A DNA stretch of 36,363 bases from JAAYAY01 sp964429355 (GTDB lineage Bacteria > Planctomycetota > Planctomycetia > Pirellulales > Thermoguttaceae). A program made the translations under genes and the position numbers. The stretch spans positions 1-36,363 of the forward strand of contig CAYSCH010000046.1 of assembly GCA_964429355.1 (NCBI GenBank), written 5' to 3'. Below are positions 1 to 9,245 of this stretch, one piece after another (the stretch's first letter is position 1; each line of letters opens with the position of its first letter). A model generated the notes under the pieces. That model searched no databases. It was given only the letters and a program-made list of their open reading frames with translations, and had not been told where the DNA came from.

Positions 1-3000
1 GCCCCCGCCCCCCATGGAGCCACTGAAGCCTTCCGTGCCTCCCATTCCTCCGCCGAAGCCGCCACCCATCATTCCACCCGAGCCCCCCATCATTCCACCC
101 ATGCCACCCATCCCGCCGCCCATGCCTCCCGTTCCGCCGCCAAAGGCACCGCCAGCACCCATGGCTCCCATGCCGCCCATAAAACCACCCATACCCATCG
201 GCCCGGTGTTCTCGAACTGGCGGCGGGGGAAATTGTATTCAAACACGATGCCGCGACCGGAGTGGAGCCGAGTGACCTGGTGCATTTCCTGTTCCTCGGG
301 CGTCGTAATCACCAGGGCCTCTTCGTCCACATAGTAGGTCAGTTCCAATTGCTCCAGGATCCACTCGAGCACCTGACGGGCGGGAACGTCGTTCCATCGA
401 GCGGTCACCGGCACAGACGGCTCCAGGCTCACGTCTTCCAGACTCCGGTGATCGAGGAGAATCGTATCATCGAGCACACTTGCCAGGTGCTTTGCGACTT
501 CGGTCAGCGGGGTTTTGTCAAAATCCACCGAAATCGGCCGCTCGAGCCTGGCCCGGATTCGCGATTCGGCCGTCTGATCGCGATCGAGGTAGGGATTGGC
601 CAGCGACTCCAATCCGGGCAGACGGTCTTTCAGGTACAGGTCGGCCACCGGGTAGACCTCGGTGGCAAGCCGCAATTCTGCCTCCTCATCGGTCGTCAGG
701 AGGATGCGGTTGGGCTCATCGATCATCACCAGGTCGACCTGGGCAAGGACGAACCGCGCGTAGTTGCGAAGGGACATTCTGCCCGTGCCGTAGAGGGTCA
801 ATACACTATCTGAGCCGAGAGCAATATCCTCCAGGGCTCTCTCATCGATGACCACGTTCGTGCCGGTCAGGTCGGCCAGCAAGTCGGCAATCTCCTTCAC
901 ATTGAAGCCATCCTTATCTCCGAGCCGGGACTGCACGGCCACGTCGACGAGCAGGCGCCGGGCATGCGGATTGCTGCGGAGGAAACCGGCACCCGCACCC
1001 AGAGAGCGGATCAACAGGGGGGCCAGCCGAGGATCCAGCCCGGTCCACTGGTCTCGCAGGGCCGGATCGAACAGGCCTCGATGAGGTCCGAGGTTTTCCA
1101 GCAGCCTGTCTCGGTTCACTCCGGTGGTGGCGCGATGCAGGAGCTGGACGAACTCGCTGGAATCGCGAGCCGGTGTCAGTCTGCTCACCCCTTGGAGAAG
1201 CCCGTGGGCCAAGGTGTAGTTCTCTTGCTGCAGTGCTTCGCGAGCCGTTTCGATGGCACGGGCGATCCGTCGGGCTTCCGCCTCTCTTCGTATGGCCGAT
1301 TTGTCGGGAGTGACCAGGGCGAGCCAGTGCGGGGGCAGGGGCTGGCCAGCCAGGGCGTCGGCCGGTTTCCAGTAACGCCGCCGGGCCCGCCGATCGATGT
1401 TCCAGCGCTCGTAGTCTGCTTCGGACTCCAAGACCAGAAAGGCCGTCAGGGGTGTCAGCAGGCTCCACTCCTGCGAGAGTGCCAGGATCTCGTCGTGCCG
1501 TGCTGCGCCGAATTCGGACATCTGGCCGCCGCGGAGCTGGTCGAGCTTGTTCTGGGCCCAGAGGCGCCCGACGAAAACGTCGTCCGGATCATTCCTGGCG
1601 TCCAATTCCCACTGGCGCTGGACCTTCTTGCCCGCGCGCGAGGTCGTCACGCTCAGGCGCAGTTTCTCGGTCCAGCCCGTTCGTCCCAGGATCTGGAGCG
1701 ACTGGCCCGGCAACCACGACGCGGGCAGGAGCAGATCCTCGTCGGCCGCGCCATCAACGGTCGCGTGGTCGATTTTTTCCGGATCGGGCAGACCGTCCAG
1801 TAACCATCGAAATAGTTCGCGGTGCCCCGAGCGGTCGCCGGTCAAATCGAAGGTCAGTCCGCCCGTCGCACGGGAGAGCCCATCCAGGACTGCGCCCCCG
1901 CGGGCGGATTGTTGAGTCGCCACGCCGACGAATCGGGCATGGACTTTTTCGAGTTGCTCGGCCAGCTCGTCGACCAGGGGATGGGGCGAGAGCGAAGCGA
2001 GAGTGGTATCGACACCGTCGCCGATGTAGATCACCAGCCGTCGGCGATCGCTCGCCTGTTCGGCGAAGTTGTGGAGGGCTTCGCGGAAGCTGGTGGCCAA
2101 GTCGGTACCGCCCAGGCAGAATTCTTGATCGAGTCGTGCCAGGACCTCTTCGCGTGCCGGGTCCTTGGCCTCGATCCAGCCTTCGTGGATCGGCCTGGCG
2201 GCGATATCGACCGCCATCAGGCAGAACCGATCCGCCGGGCCGAGATTGTGCAGGACGGTTCGCAGCGCCTCACGCATACCAGCCGCACTGTGCATCCCGG
2301 AGGACGTGTCGGCCAGGAGGAGTACGTCGGCTGGGCGAGCCGGCAGGGATTCACCTTGCGGCTCCGGCGGAATCGATGCCAGAAAATAGGTTGCAGAGCG
2401 ACTGCTCCAGGGATCCCGCCACGCCTCGTTGGCCGGCCGATCGGCCAGCGGAAGGGGCGGAGCGAGAAACGCGCGCACGCGAGCATCGCCGCCTTCGGGC
2501 TCGCTGAAACTTAGCTGGAAATCGGCCTCCGGCCGGAATAGTCGTTTTTCGAACTCGAAGGCAAAGCTGCCGTCGTCGCGGCGCGGGAACTGGAGTTCCG
2601 GATGGGAAGAACTCGAAAGCGACCCGTCGCCAGCAGGACCACGGACCACGCCGCTGAGGCGAAAGTCCCAGATCGGTTCCAGATCCGAAAGCAGCGGAAG
2701 CCGAAAATGGGTCTGGCCATGCTGCGACGGCAGCGGGATCGTGTAGTCGAGCAGGATCCGTTTGGTATCCTTGGCGAAAATGGGAAACACCCGCATGCGG
2801 AACAGGTTGTCGCCGATCTGCTCGAGAATGGCCGGATCGCGCCGCCGATTGACGATCGACTGATAGATGCTGGAAGCTCGCTCGCGCTGGATCAGTTCGC
2901 CTTCCACGAGCTCGTCGGGCGTGACGTACATGGCGAATCGGCTCACGGACGCGCCCTGGGGCAAGTTGAAGACGAACGTGCCCTCTTGCTGGTTGTTGTG

Positions 3001-3747
3001 GGGGTTGTAGAACGACTGGTCGATCTGGACCAGGGCTACCGGCGGCTGGAGGACCATGTGGACGTGGTAACGGGCGATATTCAGGCGTGTTGCCGCGCCC
3101 GACTGGGAGTCTTTGACCAGCAATTGGCCCAGGCCCTGGGCCGGCCGGCCGAGATCGGTCCAATCGCCAATCCCTTTCTGCTCGGCCTCCGAGAGATCGC
3201 TTGGCTGGGTCTCATCCTGCTTGCCAGGTGTCCAGCGGATCGCCCGGCCGGCGGCCAGCGGCACGGAGGGGTCCTTGTTGCGGTCGACTTTCGCAGCCCC
3301 GGCGGTCACGCAGACCTGGCCGGAACCATCGTGGGCAAAACTCGCTTCGACGGCCGTGCCGGCCTCCAATTCGACCTGGCGACCGGCAAGTTGCACCGAC
3401 CAGGTCGACCCCGGCGGGGTTTCCAGGAAGACGCGGCCCGCCTCCAGCGTCACGACTCGACGGGCCGTTTCGAGCGCCAGCCGCGTGTCGGAATCGACCA
3501 CGAGCGAGCCGCCGGAGAGGAGGATGCGGCAGGGACCTGCAGCGGCCGTGCGGAGCGAGCACTTGGGGGGGAGGGAACAGCCTTCGTCGGCGATTTGCCA
3601 TGGATCCGCGACGTCAGCTTGGACCGCCAGGACTCCGGGGCCGTGGCCGACAGTCGGCGCCAGTGGGGTTTCGCCAGCAGCCAGCGATACTGCCAGGAAG
3701 AGAAACAGGGCGGGTTGCCACAGAACAGACCTGATCACGGTACTCAT
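1..3747 (-). CDS. Large exported VIT/VWA protein with FecR-like and secretin-like domains (3' end outside window)
   Basis: The minus-strand frame is open from an ATG at 3747 to the window edge, 1249 codons with no stop; GAGAGGGG lies just upstream. Seen in the translation: a signal peptide (about residues 1-25), a FecR-like segment (about 69-170), a VIT domain (about 223-345), a von Willebrand A domain with an intact MIDAS motif DTSSG at 480-484, two STN/secretin-like alpha-beta modules (about 948-1060 and 1070-1160), and a tail made almost only of Gly and Met from about 1183. VIT plus VWA pairs in bacteria are usually exported proteins that bind metal-dependent partners. The STN-like repeats and Gly/Met tail are common in planctomycete envelope proteins. 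The role is unknown; adhesion or envelope structure is inference. The true C-terminus is not in the window. Confidence 0.85.
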   Translation of the reverse strand, partial: MSTVIRSVLWQPALFLFLAVSLAAGETPLAPTVGHGPGVLAVQADVADPWQIADEGCSLPPKCSLRTAAAGPCRILLSGGSLVVDSDTRLALETARRVVTLEAGRVFLETPPGSTWSVQLAGRQVELEAGTAVEASFAHDGSGQVCVTAGAAKVDRNKDPSVPLAAGRAIRWTPGKQDETQPSDLSEAEQKGIGDWTDLGRPAQGLGQLLVKDSQSGAATRLNIARYHVHMVLQPPVALVQIDQSFYNPHNNQQEGTFVFNLPQGASVSRFAMYVTPDELVEGELIQRERASSIYQSIVNRRRDPAILEQIGDNLFRMRVFPIFAKDTKRILLDYTIPLPSQHGQTHFRLPLLSDLEPIWDFRLSGVVRGPAGDGSLSSSSHPELQFPRRDDGSFAFEFEKRLFRPEADFQLSFSEPEGGDARVRAFLAPPLPLADRPANEAWRDPWSSRSATYFLASIPPEPQGESLPARPADVLLLADTSSGMHSAAGMREALRTVLHNLGPADRFCLMAVDIAARPIHEGWIEAKDPAREEVLARLDQEFCLGGTDLATSFREALHNFAEQASDRRRLVIYIGDGVDTTLASLSPHPLVDELAEQLEKVHARFVGVATQQSARGGAVLDGLSRATGGLTFDLTGDRSGHRELFRWLLDGLPDPEKIDHATVDGAADEDLLLPASWLPGQSLQILGRTGWTEKLRLSVTTSRAGKKVQRQWELDARNDPDDVFVGRLWAQNKLDQLRGGQMSEFGAARHDEILALSQEWSLLTPLTAFLVLESEADYERWNIDRRARRRYWKPADALAGQPLPPHWLALVTPDKSAIRREAEARRIARAIETAREALQQENYTLAHGLLQGVSRLTPARDSSEFVQLLHRATTGVNRDRLLENLGPHRGLFDPALRDQWTGLDPRLAPLLIRSLGAGAGFLRSNPHARRLLVDVAVQSRLGDKDGFNVKEIADLLADLTGTNVVIDERALEDIALGSDSVLTLYGTGRMSLRNYARFVLAQVDLVMIDEPNRILLTTDEEAELRLATEVYPVADLYLKDRLPGLESLANPYLDRDQTAESRIRARLERPISVDFDKTPLTEVAKHLASVLDDTILLDHRSLEDVSLEPSVPVTARWNDVPARQVLEWILEQLELTYYVDEEALVITTPEEQEMHQVTRLHSGRGIVFEYNFPRRQFENTGPMGMGGFMGGMGAMGAGGAFGGGTGGMGGGMGGMGGMMGGSGGMMGGGFGGGMGGTEGFSGSMGGGG

Positions 3748-3905
3748 CGGTTCCCCTCTCGGCGCTTGGCTACACGCTTCTTCCGTTTGCAGCCAGCCAC
3801 CCCCATGCAGCCTTCAGTATTGGAGAAACGTGCAAGGACTGCAACAAGAATGCGTACAAGGCCTTTTGTTGGCGAACAGACCTCCTCTCTCGCCGCGGCG
3901 TTCCA

Positions 3906-4265
3906 TTACGACACCGATGCGGCGATCGCCATCAGAATCAGGAAGAATCCGCAGATCGCCGCAATCAGGCTGAGTTGGCCCACCCAGCCTTCTTTCTTCA
4001 CGGCAAGGTGGTGCACGATGGCCGCGAATCCGGCGATGCCGGTGATCACGGGGAGTTCGAAGGCGATGATGGAAATGAGCCCCAATATCTGGAGAAACGA
4101 GCAGACCAGGGCCAGAACGACTTGATTCCGCCAGTGGCCGTTGCCCGATCCGGCACGTGAACCGACCGGCGGCCTTCCTCCTCCTGCCGCGATGGACTCC
4201 ACAGCCGTCTTCACCTCGCTGACGTGCTGATAACGTCGCTCAGGTTCATTCTCCAGTCTCGACAT
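3906..4265 (-). pseudogene. C-terminal remnant of a planctomycete Ser/Thr protein kinase with membrane segments
   Basis: The frame reads MSRLENEPERRYQHVSEVKT and then AVESIA. This is close to the phrase that ends the kinase lobe of many planctomycete Hanks-type kinases (LEKEPERRYQ..SEVKT..E.IA). About 80 residues with two or three hydrophobic segments follow, ending at TAA 3906-3908. No catalytic lobe (no HRD, DFG or glycine-rich loop) precedes it: the upstream in-frame sequence is unrelated, although a GTG start at 4289 would add eight residues. I therefore read it as a truncated kinase. A free-standing 119-residue membrane protein that kept the kinase tail is the alternative. There is no clear ribosome binding site. 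Confidence 0.5.
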
Positions 4266-4790
4266 GGAATCGACGTTTCCTGGCCCCACAACTCGCGATT
4301 TACAAAGCCTCGAAATTGGGCATTGTACGCGCCGTTACTGGCAGCGACACAAATCAGCTCTGAGTCTTGCCAAAGGGGTCACGGTTGTCAATCGTCAGCC
4401 GCAATTGCAGCCCGAGCGTCCGAGGATCGGTCCGGCTTCCGCCCCGGAAGAAAAACACTTCGGGGTCTCGGGTCGCCGAATCCCTCTCGATCAGGCGTCA
4501 CCAGAGCTACCTGGAATCTGGCCCCCCCAACAGGGCGGCGGACGCGTCTCTTCATTCGCATGAGTACTCTGCGCTCTGGCAGTTGGTTCGGCCAGGATTT
4601 CGCCGGAGTGGCCACTTGACTTTCTCCCCGGAGCCCAAGCCGTCTCTGCCGGTTTTCTGCGGAATTCCACTTGCCCAACTGAAACGTGCCCCGGGGGATC
4701 TTCGTCTAGATAGGTGGACCAACTGCGTCAGACTCGACGTATTCTTCCATGGTACCCCTTTCGACCAGTCTCCCACTCAGGAGCCCTCCG
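4266..4790. other. Stretch without an intact gene, upstream of the DUF4139 cluster
   Basis: About 525 bases between the kinase remnant (minus) and the first DUF4139-like gene (plus). No intact gene is convincing on either strand. The only coding-like part is the short minus-strand fragment at 4354-4494, listed separately. The promoter of the plus-strand cluster must lie here or start close to 4791, but I see no good -35/-10 pair. Confidence 0.4.
4354..4494 (-). pseudogene. Possible 3' fragment of a decayed gene
   Basis: On the minus strand a 46-codon frame reads LIERDSATRDPEVFFFRGG and continues to a C-terminus LGLQLRLTIDNRDPFGKTQS, with TGA at 4354-4356. Third codon positions are mostly G or C, as in real genes of this window. 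Two stops (TAG, TGA) lie directly upstream in the same frame, and a neighbouring frame stays open there, which fits a frameshifted remnant. The composition resembles the last beta-strand region of an exported or pilin-like protein, but I do not recognise a family. It could also be chance. Confidence 0.25.
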
Positions 4791-6014
4791 ATGCATCGCT
4801 GCCAGAAGTTGTTCCTCACCGCCGCACTGGCAGGACTGTTCGTCCTGCCGGAAGTGGCTCAAGCCCGAATCAAGCTGATCACGCTCCCCGTACGACAGCG
4901 TGTGGAAATCCAGTTGGATAACCCGGACGCCACGCTTGTGGAGGAGGAGCGGATCGTGCCGCTGGTCAGCGGCGTCAACCAGGTCGATTTTTCCTGGGCC
5001 AACACCCAGATCGACCCGGGAACGATCCTGTTTCGCGTCCTGCCATGGAAGGAAGAGGGGGAACAGGCGGCCGAAGAGAACCGCAAGCAACTCGATGTGA
5101 AAGTGCTCTCGGTAAGCTATCCGCCGGGCGAGGCGGCCCTGGTGTGGCAGGTGTCGTCGGACGGGTCCGGCTCGGCCCGGGTGCGGATCAGCTACCTGTT
5201 GGGCAACCTGACCAAGAGCTTCAATTATCGTGCGGTGGCCTCGAACGACGAGAGCACGCTGACCCTCTCGCAGTACATACGGCTTCAGAACCTGGCGAAC
5301 GAAGAGTACGGTTCGACAGGAATCTGGGCAGGTTTCGGTCCGCGGTTCCTCAAGCCCGTCGGCATCAACGAGACGAAGGAAATGCTGATGGAGAAATATG
5401 AGGAAGTGCCGATCAAGAAGACCTACACCTGCGATCCCCAGGAGTACGGCTACCTGGACCAGCCGCAGAACAAATTGCTCGTGCCGATGCACTACGTTCT
5501 GAAGAACAACGATCCCAACCACCTGGGAAAAGCTCCGCTTCAGTTCGGCAAGGTTCGCATCTTCCAGAAAGACTCGCAGGGTTCGACCGCGTTCATTGGC
5601 GAGGACTGGGGACAGTTCACGCCGCTGGACGACGAAATGCGGCTGTATGTGGGTACCGCACAGGATATTGTCGTGCGGCGAACGATCGACAAGAACGAGC
5701 AGAAACGGATTGCGGGAAACCTCTTCGATCGCGAAGTGATCGTGAAGTTCGAGATTGAGAACTTCAAGGACAAGCCGGCCATCCTCGACGTGACGGAAAA
5801 CGTCCGGCAGATCCGCAATGAAGTGGCCGGCGACACGGGTCGGGACGTGGAGTCGGTGCTGGGCAAGGAAACCACGTTCACGGGAGCCCCGGACGAAGAG
5901 AAGAGCACCTTCGAGAAGCTCGTCTTTCATGTTGACCTGCCTGGCCGCGGTACCGACGACAAGGCGGTCAAGGTCGTCCACAAGCTCCATCTGGTCATCA
6001 AGAACGAGTGGTAG
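4791..6014 (+). CDS. Secreted DUF4139-like protein, divergent copy 1 of 3
   Basis: 407 residues. I chose ATG 4791, not 4749, because it has a good Shine-Dalgarno AGGAG at 4779-4783 and begins a clean signal peptide (MHRCQKLFLTAALAGLFVLP, cleavage near AQA-RIK). The mature part is predicted all-beta. It shares the frame VNQVDFSWANTQIDPGTI with the SWAG-x-x-IDPTSVELRFL segment of the two following proteins, and like them has a late block with a VRIF..D element and an LDDEMRLYVG strand. These are marks of the DUF4139 (mucoidy inhibitor MuiA-like) group, whose function is unknown. It is shorter than its two neighbours and much more diverged. It lies 54 bases upstream of copy 2 on the same strand, so the three are probably one transcript. 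An extracytoplasmic location is inferred from the signal peptide. Confidence 0.8.
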   Translation: MHRCQKLFLTAALAGLFVLPEVAQARIKLITLPVRQRVEIQLDNPDATLVEEERIVPLVSGVNQVDFSWANTQIDPGTILFRVLPWKEEGEQAAEENRKQLDVKVLSVSYPPGEAALVWQVSSDGSGSARVRISYLLGNLTKSFNYRAVASNDESTLTLSQYIRLQNLANEEYGSTGIWAGFGPRFLKPVGINETKEMLMEKYEEVPIKKTYTCDPQEYGYLDQPQNKLLVPMHYVLKNNDPNHLGKAPLQFGKVRIFQKDSQGSTAFIGEDWGQFTPLDDEMRLYVGTAQDIVVRRTIDKNEQKRIAGNLFDREVIVKFEIENFKDKPAILDVTENVRQIRNEVAGDTGRDVESVLGKETTFTGAPDEEKSTFEKLVFHVDLPGRGTDDKAVKVVHKLHLVIKNEW

Positions 6015-6068
6015 GTTCCCGCGCCCACGCGCTTCATCCGTCCAAGGCAACCCATCGAGGAATTTCCG

Positions 6069-7490
6069 ATGCGATATTCAGTACTACCCGCAGCAGTGCT
6101 TGCGGCCGTCCTCTGCGGCGCGCCGATTTCGTCGCAGGCTCGCAATGTCGACCTTTCCACCGTGCCCGACCGCGATACGGTTCAGCTCACGATTTACAAC
6201 TCCGAAGACCTGACGCTGGTGCGCGAGACCCGCAAGGTCAGTTTCAAACACGGCGTCAATCCGCTCCAGTTCAGTTGGGCCGGAACCCTGATCGACCCCA
6301 CCTCGGTCGAGCTGCGATTCCTCACCAACCCCGACAAGGTCGACGTTCTGGATACTACCTTCCCCCACGACAAACCGCAGATGCTCTACTGGAATATTGA
6401 GAGCGAACTGGACGGCGAGGCTACGATCGAGATCAGCTATTTCACCAGCGGGATCACCTGGTCGGCCGACTACGTGTGCGTGGCCGACGCCGAAGAGAAG
6501 ACGGTCCGTCTGGACGGATTCGTGCGGGTGACGAATAACTCCGGGGAGGAGTACGAAGACGCCCAGGTGCGGCTCGTGGTGGGCAAAATCAACCTCGTGG
6601 AGAAGATCGCCCAGCTTGCCCAGGTCACCATGGACGAAGTCCGGGAAATGCCCGCCGAGGAACTGTCGCTGAGGCGTAAGGATGCGGCCAAGATGATGGT
6701 CGCAGGCGCCATGCCCGCTCCGGCGGCGGAGCCGAGCCTGGCTCCCCAACCGAAAGAGATCATCAAGGAAGGGCTGAGCGAGTACTTCATCTTCACGATC
6801 GAGGGCACGGAAACGATTCCCAACGGCTGGTCGAAGCGGATGCGAGCGATCGAGGCGGCGGAGGTGCCCCTGGAAATCGAGTACCGCTACCGCGAGCCGG
6901 AATATGGACCGCAGCTCGTGCGGATGTACCTGATGCGCAACGACGACGCCTCCAAGCTCGGCACAACACCGCTGCCCGACGGAGCGGTGCGGGTGTTTCG
7001 CGACAACGGCCGCGACGGCCTGACCTATTTGAAGGAGCAGCCGATCAACTACATCCCCATCGGCGATCGCATCGAGTTGAACCTGGGCGCCGATCCAGAG
7101 GTGATCTTCGAACTCGTCCAACTCCGCACTTGGCGCGACACGATCTGGATGCAGATTGGCGGCGCCGACATCTACCGGCAGGTGGGCACGCCCAACGTCC
7201 AGATCGACGTTCAAAGCACCGTGGCCGGCTGGAGCGACCATGTGAAGTACAACCAGCGGATCCGCAACTACTCGAAGAAACCGATCCGGGTGGAGGTCCG
7301 CCGGACCCTGCCCGGACACGTCATTTTCCGCAGTTCGCTCGAGCCGACATTGCACGATTACCAGACGGTCGAGTACAAGGCAACGATCGATGCAAGCCAG
7401 AAGGCCAATCTCCTCTACGAGGTCGTGCAACTCCAGGGCCGTAACGCGAAACAGAACAACGTGACCCTGGAACCGGCAAAGGTCGAGTGA
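6069..7490 (+). CDS. Secreted DUF4139-like protein, copy 2 of 3
   Basis: 473 residues from ATG 6069, with GAGGAA at 6057-6062. The signal peptide is MRYSVLPAAVLAAVLCGAPI, with cleavage likely at SQA-RNV. The N-terminal beta block holds RDTVQLTIYNSEDLTLVRE and FSWAGTLIDPTSVELRFL. A DUF4139-type core follows: SYFTSGITWSADYVCV, GLSEYFIFTIEGTETIPNGW, YRYREPEYGPQLVRMYL, RVFRDNGRDGLTYL. Between these lies a low-complexity Ala/Pro stretch (about residues 215-235) that differs from copy 3. The last codons overlap the next gene by one base (TGATG at 7488-7492), so copies 2 and 3 are probably translationally coupled. The family has no established function. Recent tandem duplication is inferred from near-identical long segments in copies 2 and 3. 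Confidence 0.85.
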   Translation: MRYSVLPAAVLAAVLCGAPISSQARNVDLSTVPDRDTVQLTIYNSEDLTLVRETRKVSFKHGVNPLQFSWAGTLIDPTSVELRFLTNPDKVDVLDTTFPHDKPQMLYWNIESELDGEATIEISYFTSGITWSADYVCVADAEEKTVRLDGFVRVTNNSGEEYEDAQVRLVVGKINLVEKIAQLAQVTMDEVREMPAEELSLRRKDAAKMMVAGAMPAPAAEPSLAPQPKEIIKEGLSEYFIFTIEGTETIPNGWSKRMRAIEAAEVPLEIEYRYREPEYGPQLVRMYLMRNDDASKLGTTPLPDGAVRVFRDNGRDGLTYLKEQPINYIPIGDRIELNLGADPEVIFELVQLRTWRDTIWMQIGGADIYRQVGTPNVQIDVQSTVAGWSDHVKYNQRIRNYSKKPIRVEVRRTLPGHVIFRSSLEPTLHDYQTVEYKATIDASQKANLLYEVVQLQGRNAKQNNVTLEPAKVE

Positions 7491-8935
7491 TGAACGGCGT
7501 TCTGACAAAGATCCCCCGGGCAATCGCCGCGGCCGTCGTTTGTGTCGCCTTCTCGAATCACGCCACGGCCCGAAACGTCGATCTGTCGACCGTACCCGAA
7601 CGCGACACGGTACAGTTGACGATCTACAACACCGAGGACCTGACGCTGGTTCGGGAGACCCGAACGGTCTGTTTCAAACGGGGAGACAATCCGCTGCAGT
7701 TCAGTTGGGCGGGCACGCGGATCGATCCGACGTCGGTGGAACTGCGATTCTTGACCGATCCGGAGAAATTCGAGGTCCTCGATACGACTTTCCCGCACGA
7801 CAAGCCACAGATGCTCTACTGGAACGTCCAGAGTGAGATCGACGGCGAGGCAACGATCGAAATCACCTACTTCACCAGCGGAATCACCTGGTCGGCCGAC
7901 TACGTCTGCGTGGCCGAGACAAGCGAGAAGACGGTCAGCCTCGATGGATTCGTGCGGGTCGCCAATAACTCCGGCGAGGAATATGAAGATGCCCAGGTGC
8001 GGCTCGTCGTGGGAAGGATCAACCTCGTCGAGAAGATCGCCGAGCTGGCACAGATCCCCGTAAGCGAAGTGACCCGCCTCGCCGGCAATCGGAAGGAGGA
8101 ACTCCGTCAACGCGGACTCCGCGTGCTGTTTTTCGACGCCGATGCCATGGCGCTGGACAAGAGTTCCCGGGGCAGGCTCGCCGAGGTGGAGGAGCAGCTC
8201 ACCGAGAAACAGATCATCAAAGAAGGGCTGAGCGAGTATTTCATCTACACGATCGAAGGCACGGAGACCATCCCAAACGGCTGGTCGAAGCGGATGCGTT
8301 CGCTGACCGCAGCAGACGTGCCGCTGAAGATCCAGTATCGCTATCGCGAAGCCGAATACGGTCCTCGACTCGTCCGAATGTATCTCCTCCAGAACGATGA
8401 GAAGTCAAACCTGGGCACAACGCCGCTGCCCGACGGCCTGGTGCGGGCGTTTCGCGACAATGGTCGCGACGGCCTCACCTACTTGACTTCGCAACCGATC
8501 AAGTATCTGCCGATCGGCGACAAACTGGAATTGAACCTGGGCGTCGATCCCGATGTCCGTTTCGAGTTGATTGCCACACGCACCTGGCGCAACGCGATCT
8601 GGATGCACGTTGACGGGACGGACCTCTACCACCAGGTCGGTGCCGCGAACGTCCAGATCGACGTCCGCAGCAGCGTTGCCGGCTGGGATAGCCACACGGC
8701 GTACGCGCAGCGAATCCGCAACTTCACCGAGAAGCCGATCGAGGTGGAAATCCGGCGCGTCTTTCCCGGCCACGTTGTTTTTTCCAGCCAACTTGGTGCA
8801 AAACTCCACGACTACTGCACGGTTGAATTCCGCGCGAACATCGCCGCCGGCGAAAAGCGAGATCTGGCATACAAGATCTGCAGCAAAGAAGGACGCAACA
8901 AGAAGCAGGACAACGTGACCCTCGCCGCCGACTGA
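7490..8935 (+). CDS. Secreted DUF4139-like protein, copy 3 of 3
   Basis: 481 residues from ATG 7490, which shares its A with the TGA of copy 2. A GTG three bases earlier is possible but unnecessary. The signal peptide runs through AIAAAVVCVAF to an ATA-RNV site. The mature protein follows copy 2 almost segment by segment (RDTVQLTIYNTEDLTLVRE, FSWAGTRIDPTSVELRFL, GLSEYFIYTIEGTETIPNGW, VRAFRDNGRDGLTYL). The central linker is different: about residues 195-240 are charged and helix-prone (EELRQRGLRVLFF, then an E/K-rich stretch) where copy 2 has Ala/Pro repeats. Stop TGA is at 8933-8935. The coupled start suggests equal dosage with copy 2, perhaps as partners in one assembly; that is inference. 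Confidence 0.85.
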   Translation: MNGVLTKIPRAIAAAVVCVAFSNHATARNVDLSTVPERDTVQLTIYNTEDLTLVRETRTVCFKRGDNPLQFSWAGTRIDPTSVELRFLTDPEKFEVLDTTFPHDKPQMLYWNVQSEIDGEATIEITYFTSGITWSADYVCVAETSEKTVSLDGFVRVANNSGEEYEDAQVRLVVGRINLVEKIAELAQIPVSEVTRLAGNRKEELRQRGLRVLFFDADAMALDKSSRGRLAEVEEQLTEKQIIKEGLSEYFIYTIEGTETIPNGWSKRMRSLTAADVPLKIQYRYREAEYGPRLVRMYLLQNDEKSNLGTTPLPDGLVRAFRDNGRDGLTYLTSQPIKYLPIGDKLELNLGVDPDVRFELIATRTWRNAIWMHVDGTDLYHQVGAANVQIDVRSSVAGWDSHTAYAQRIRNFTEKPIEVEIRRVFPGHVVFSSQLGAKLHDYCTVEFRANIAAGEKRDLAYKICSKEGRNKKQDNVTLAAD

Positions 8936-9120
8936 CCATGGCTGGCCGCCTCACGGTGCGATCTTGATCCCAGACACTCTCGGGTGTCCGCCTCCCCCCG
9001 TGCTTGCTCCACAGCCGTTCTTTGGACTCGCAGCCATCGCCTGAGAGTCAAGATTGCACTCCCGCATATCACTCCATCTCTGACCGATCTCCGGCAAGAG
9101 ATCCTCATCGACCTCTCAGT

Positions 9121-9175
9121 GTCACCCGCTCACCAGAGGGAATTTCGCATCACCCCCTCTATCTGGTGGCGTGAC
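9121..9175 (+). terminator. Imperfect hairpin, possible terminator of the DUF4139 cluster
   Basis: Nested inverted repeats: GTCAC (9121-9125) pairs with GTGAC (9171-9175), and CACCAGA (9131-9137) with TCTGGTG (9162-9168), with AGGG/CCCT possible further in. No clear T-run follows and the stop codon is about 185 bases upstream, so termination is only one reading. Confidence 0.3.
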
Positions 9176-9245
9176 TTTGCGCCTCCACCTTAGGCCGCAA
9201 GCGCCCTGATCACAAGGATTTGGGGCCTGGCCCCTCGCCCAAACA

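Noticed and set aside
2602..4125. 507-codon plus-strand frame (and further plus-strand frames over 14-2514)
   Set aside because: Antisense to the VIT/VWA gene, whose minus-strand translation has clear domains. The Pro-rich frame at 14-334 is simply the complement of the Gly/Met tail.
6084..7523. 479-codon minus-strand frame (and a similar one at 4728-6050)
   Set aside because: Complement of DUF4139-like genes. Its His/Leu/Val-rich composition comes from reading codons backwards.
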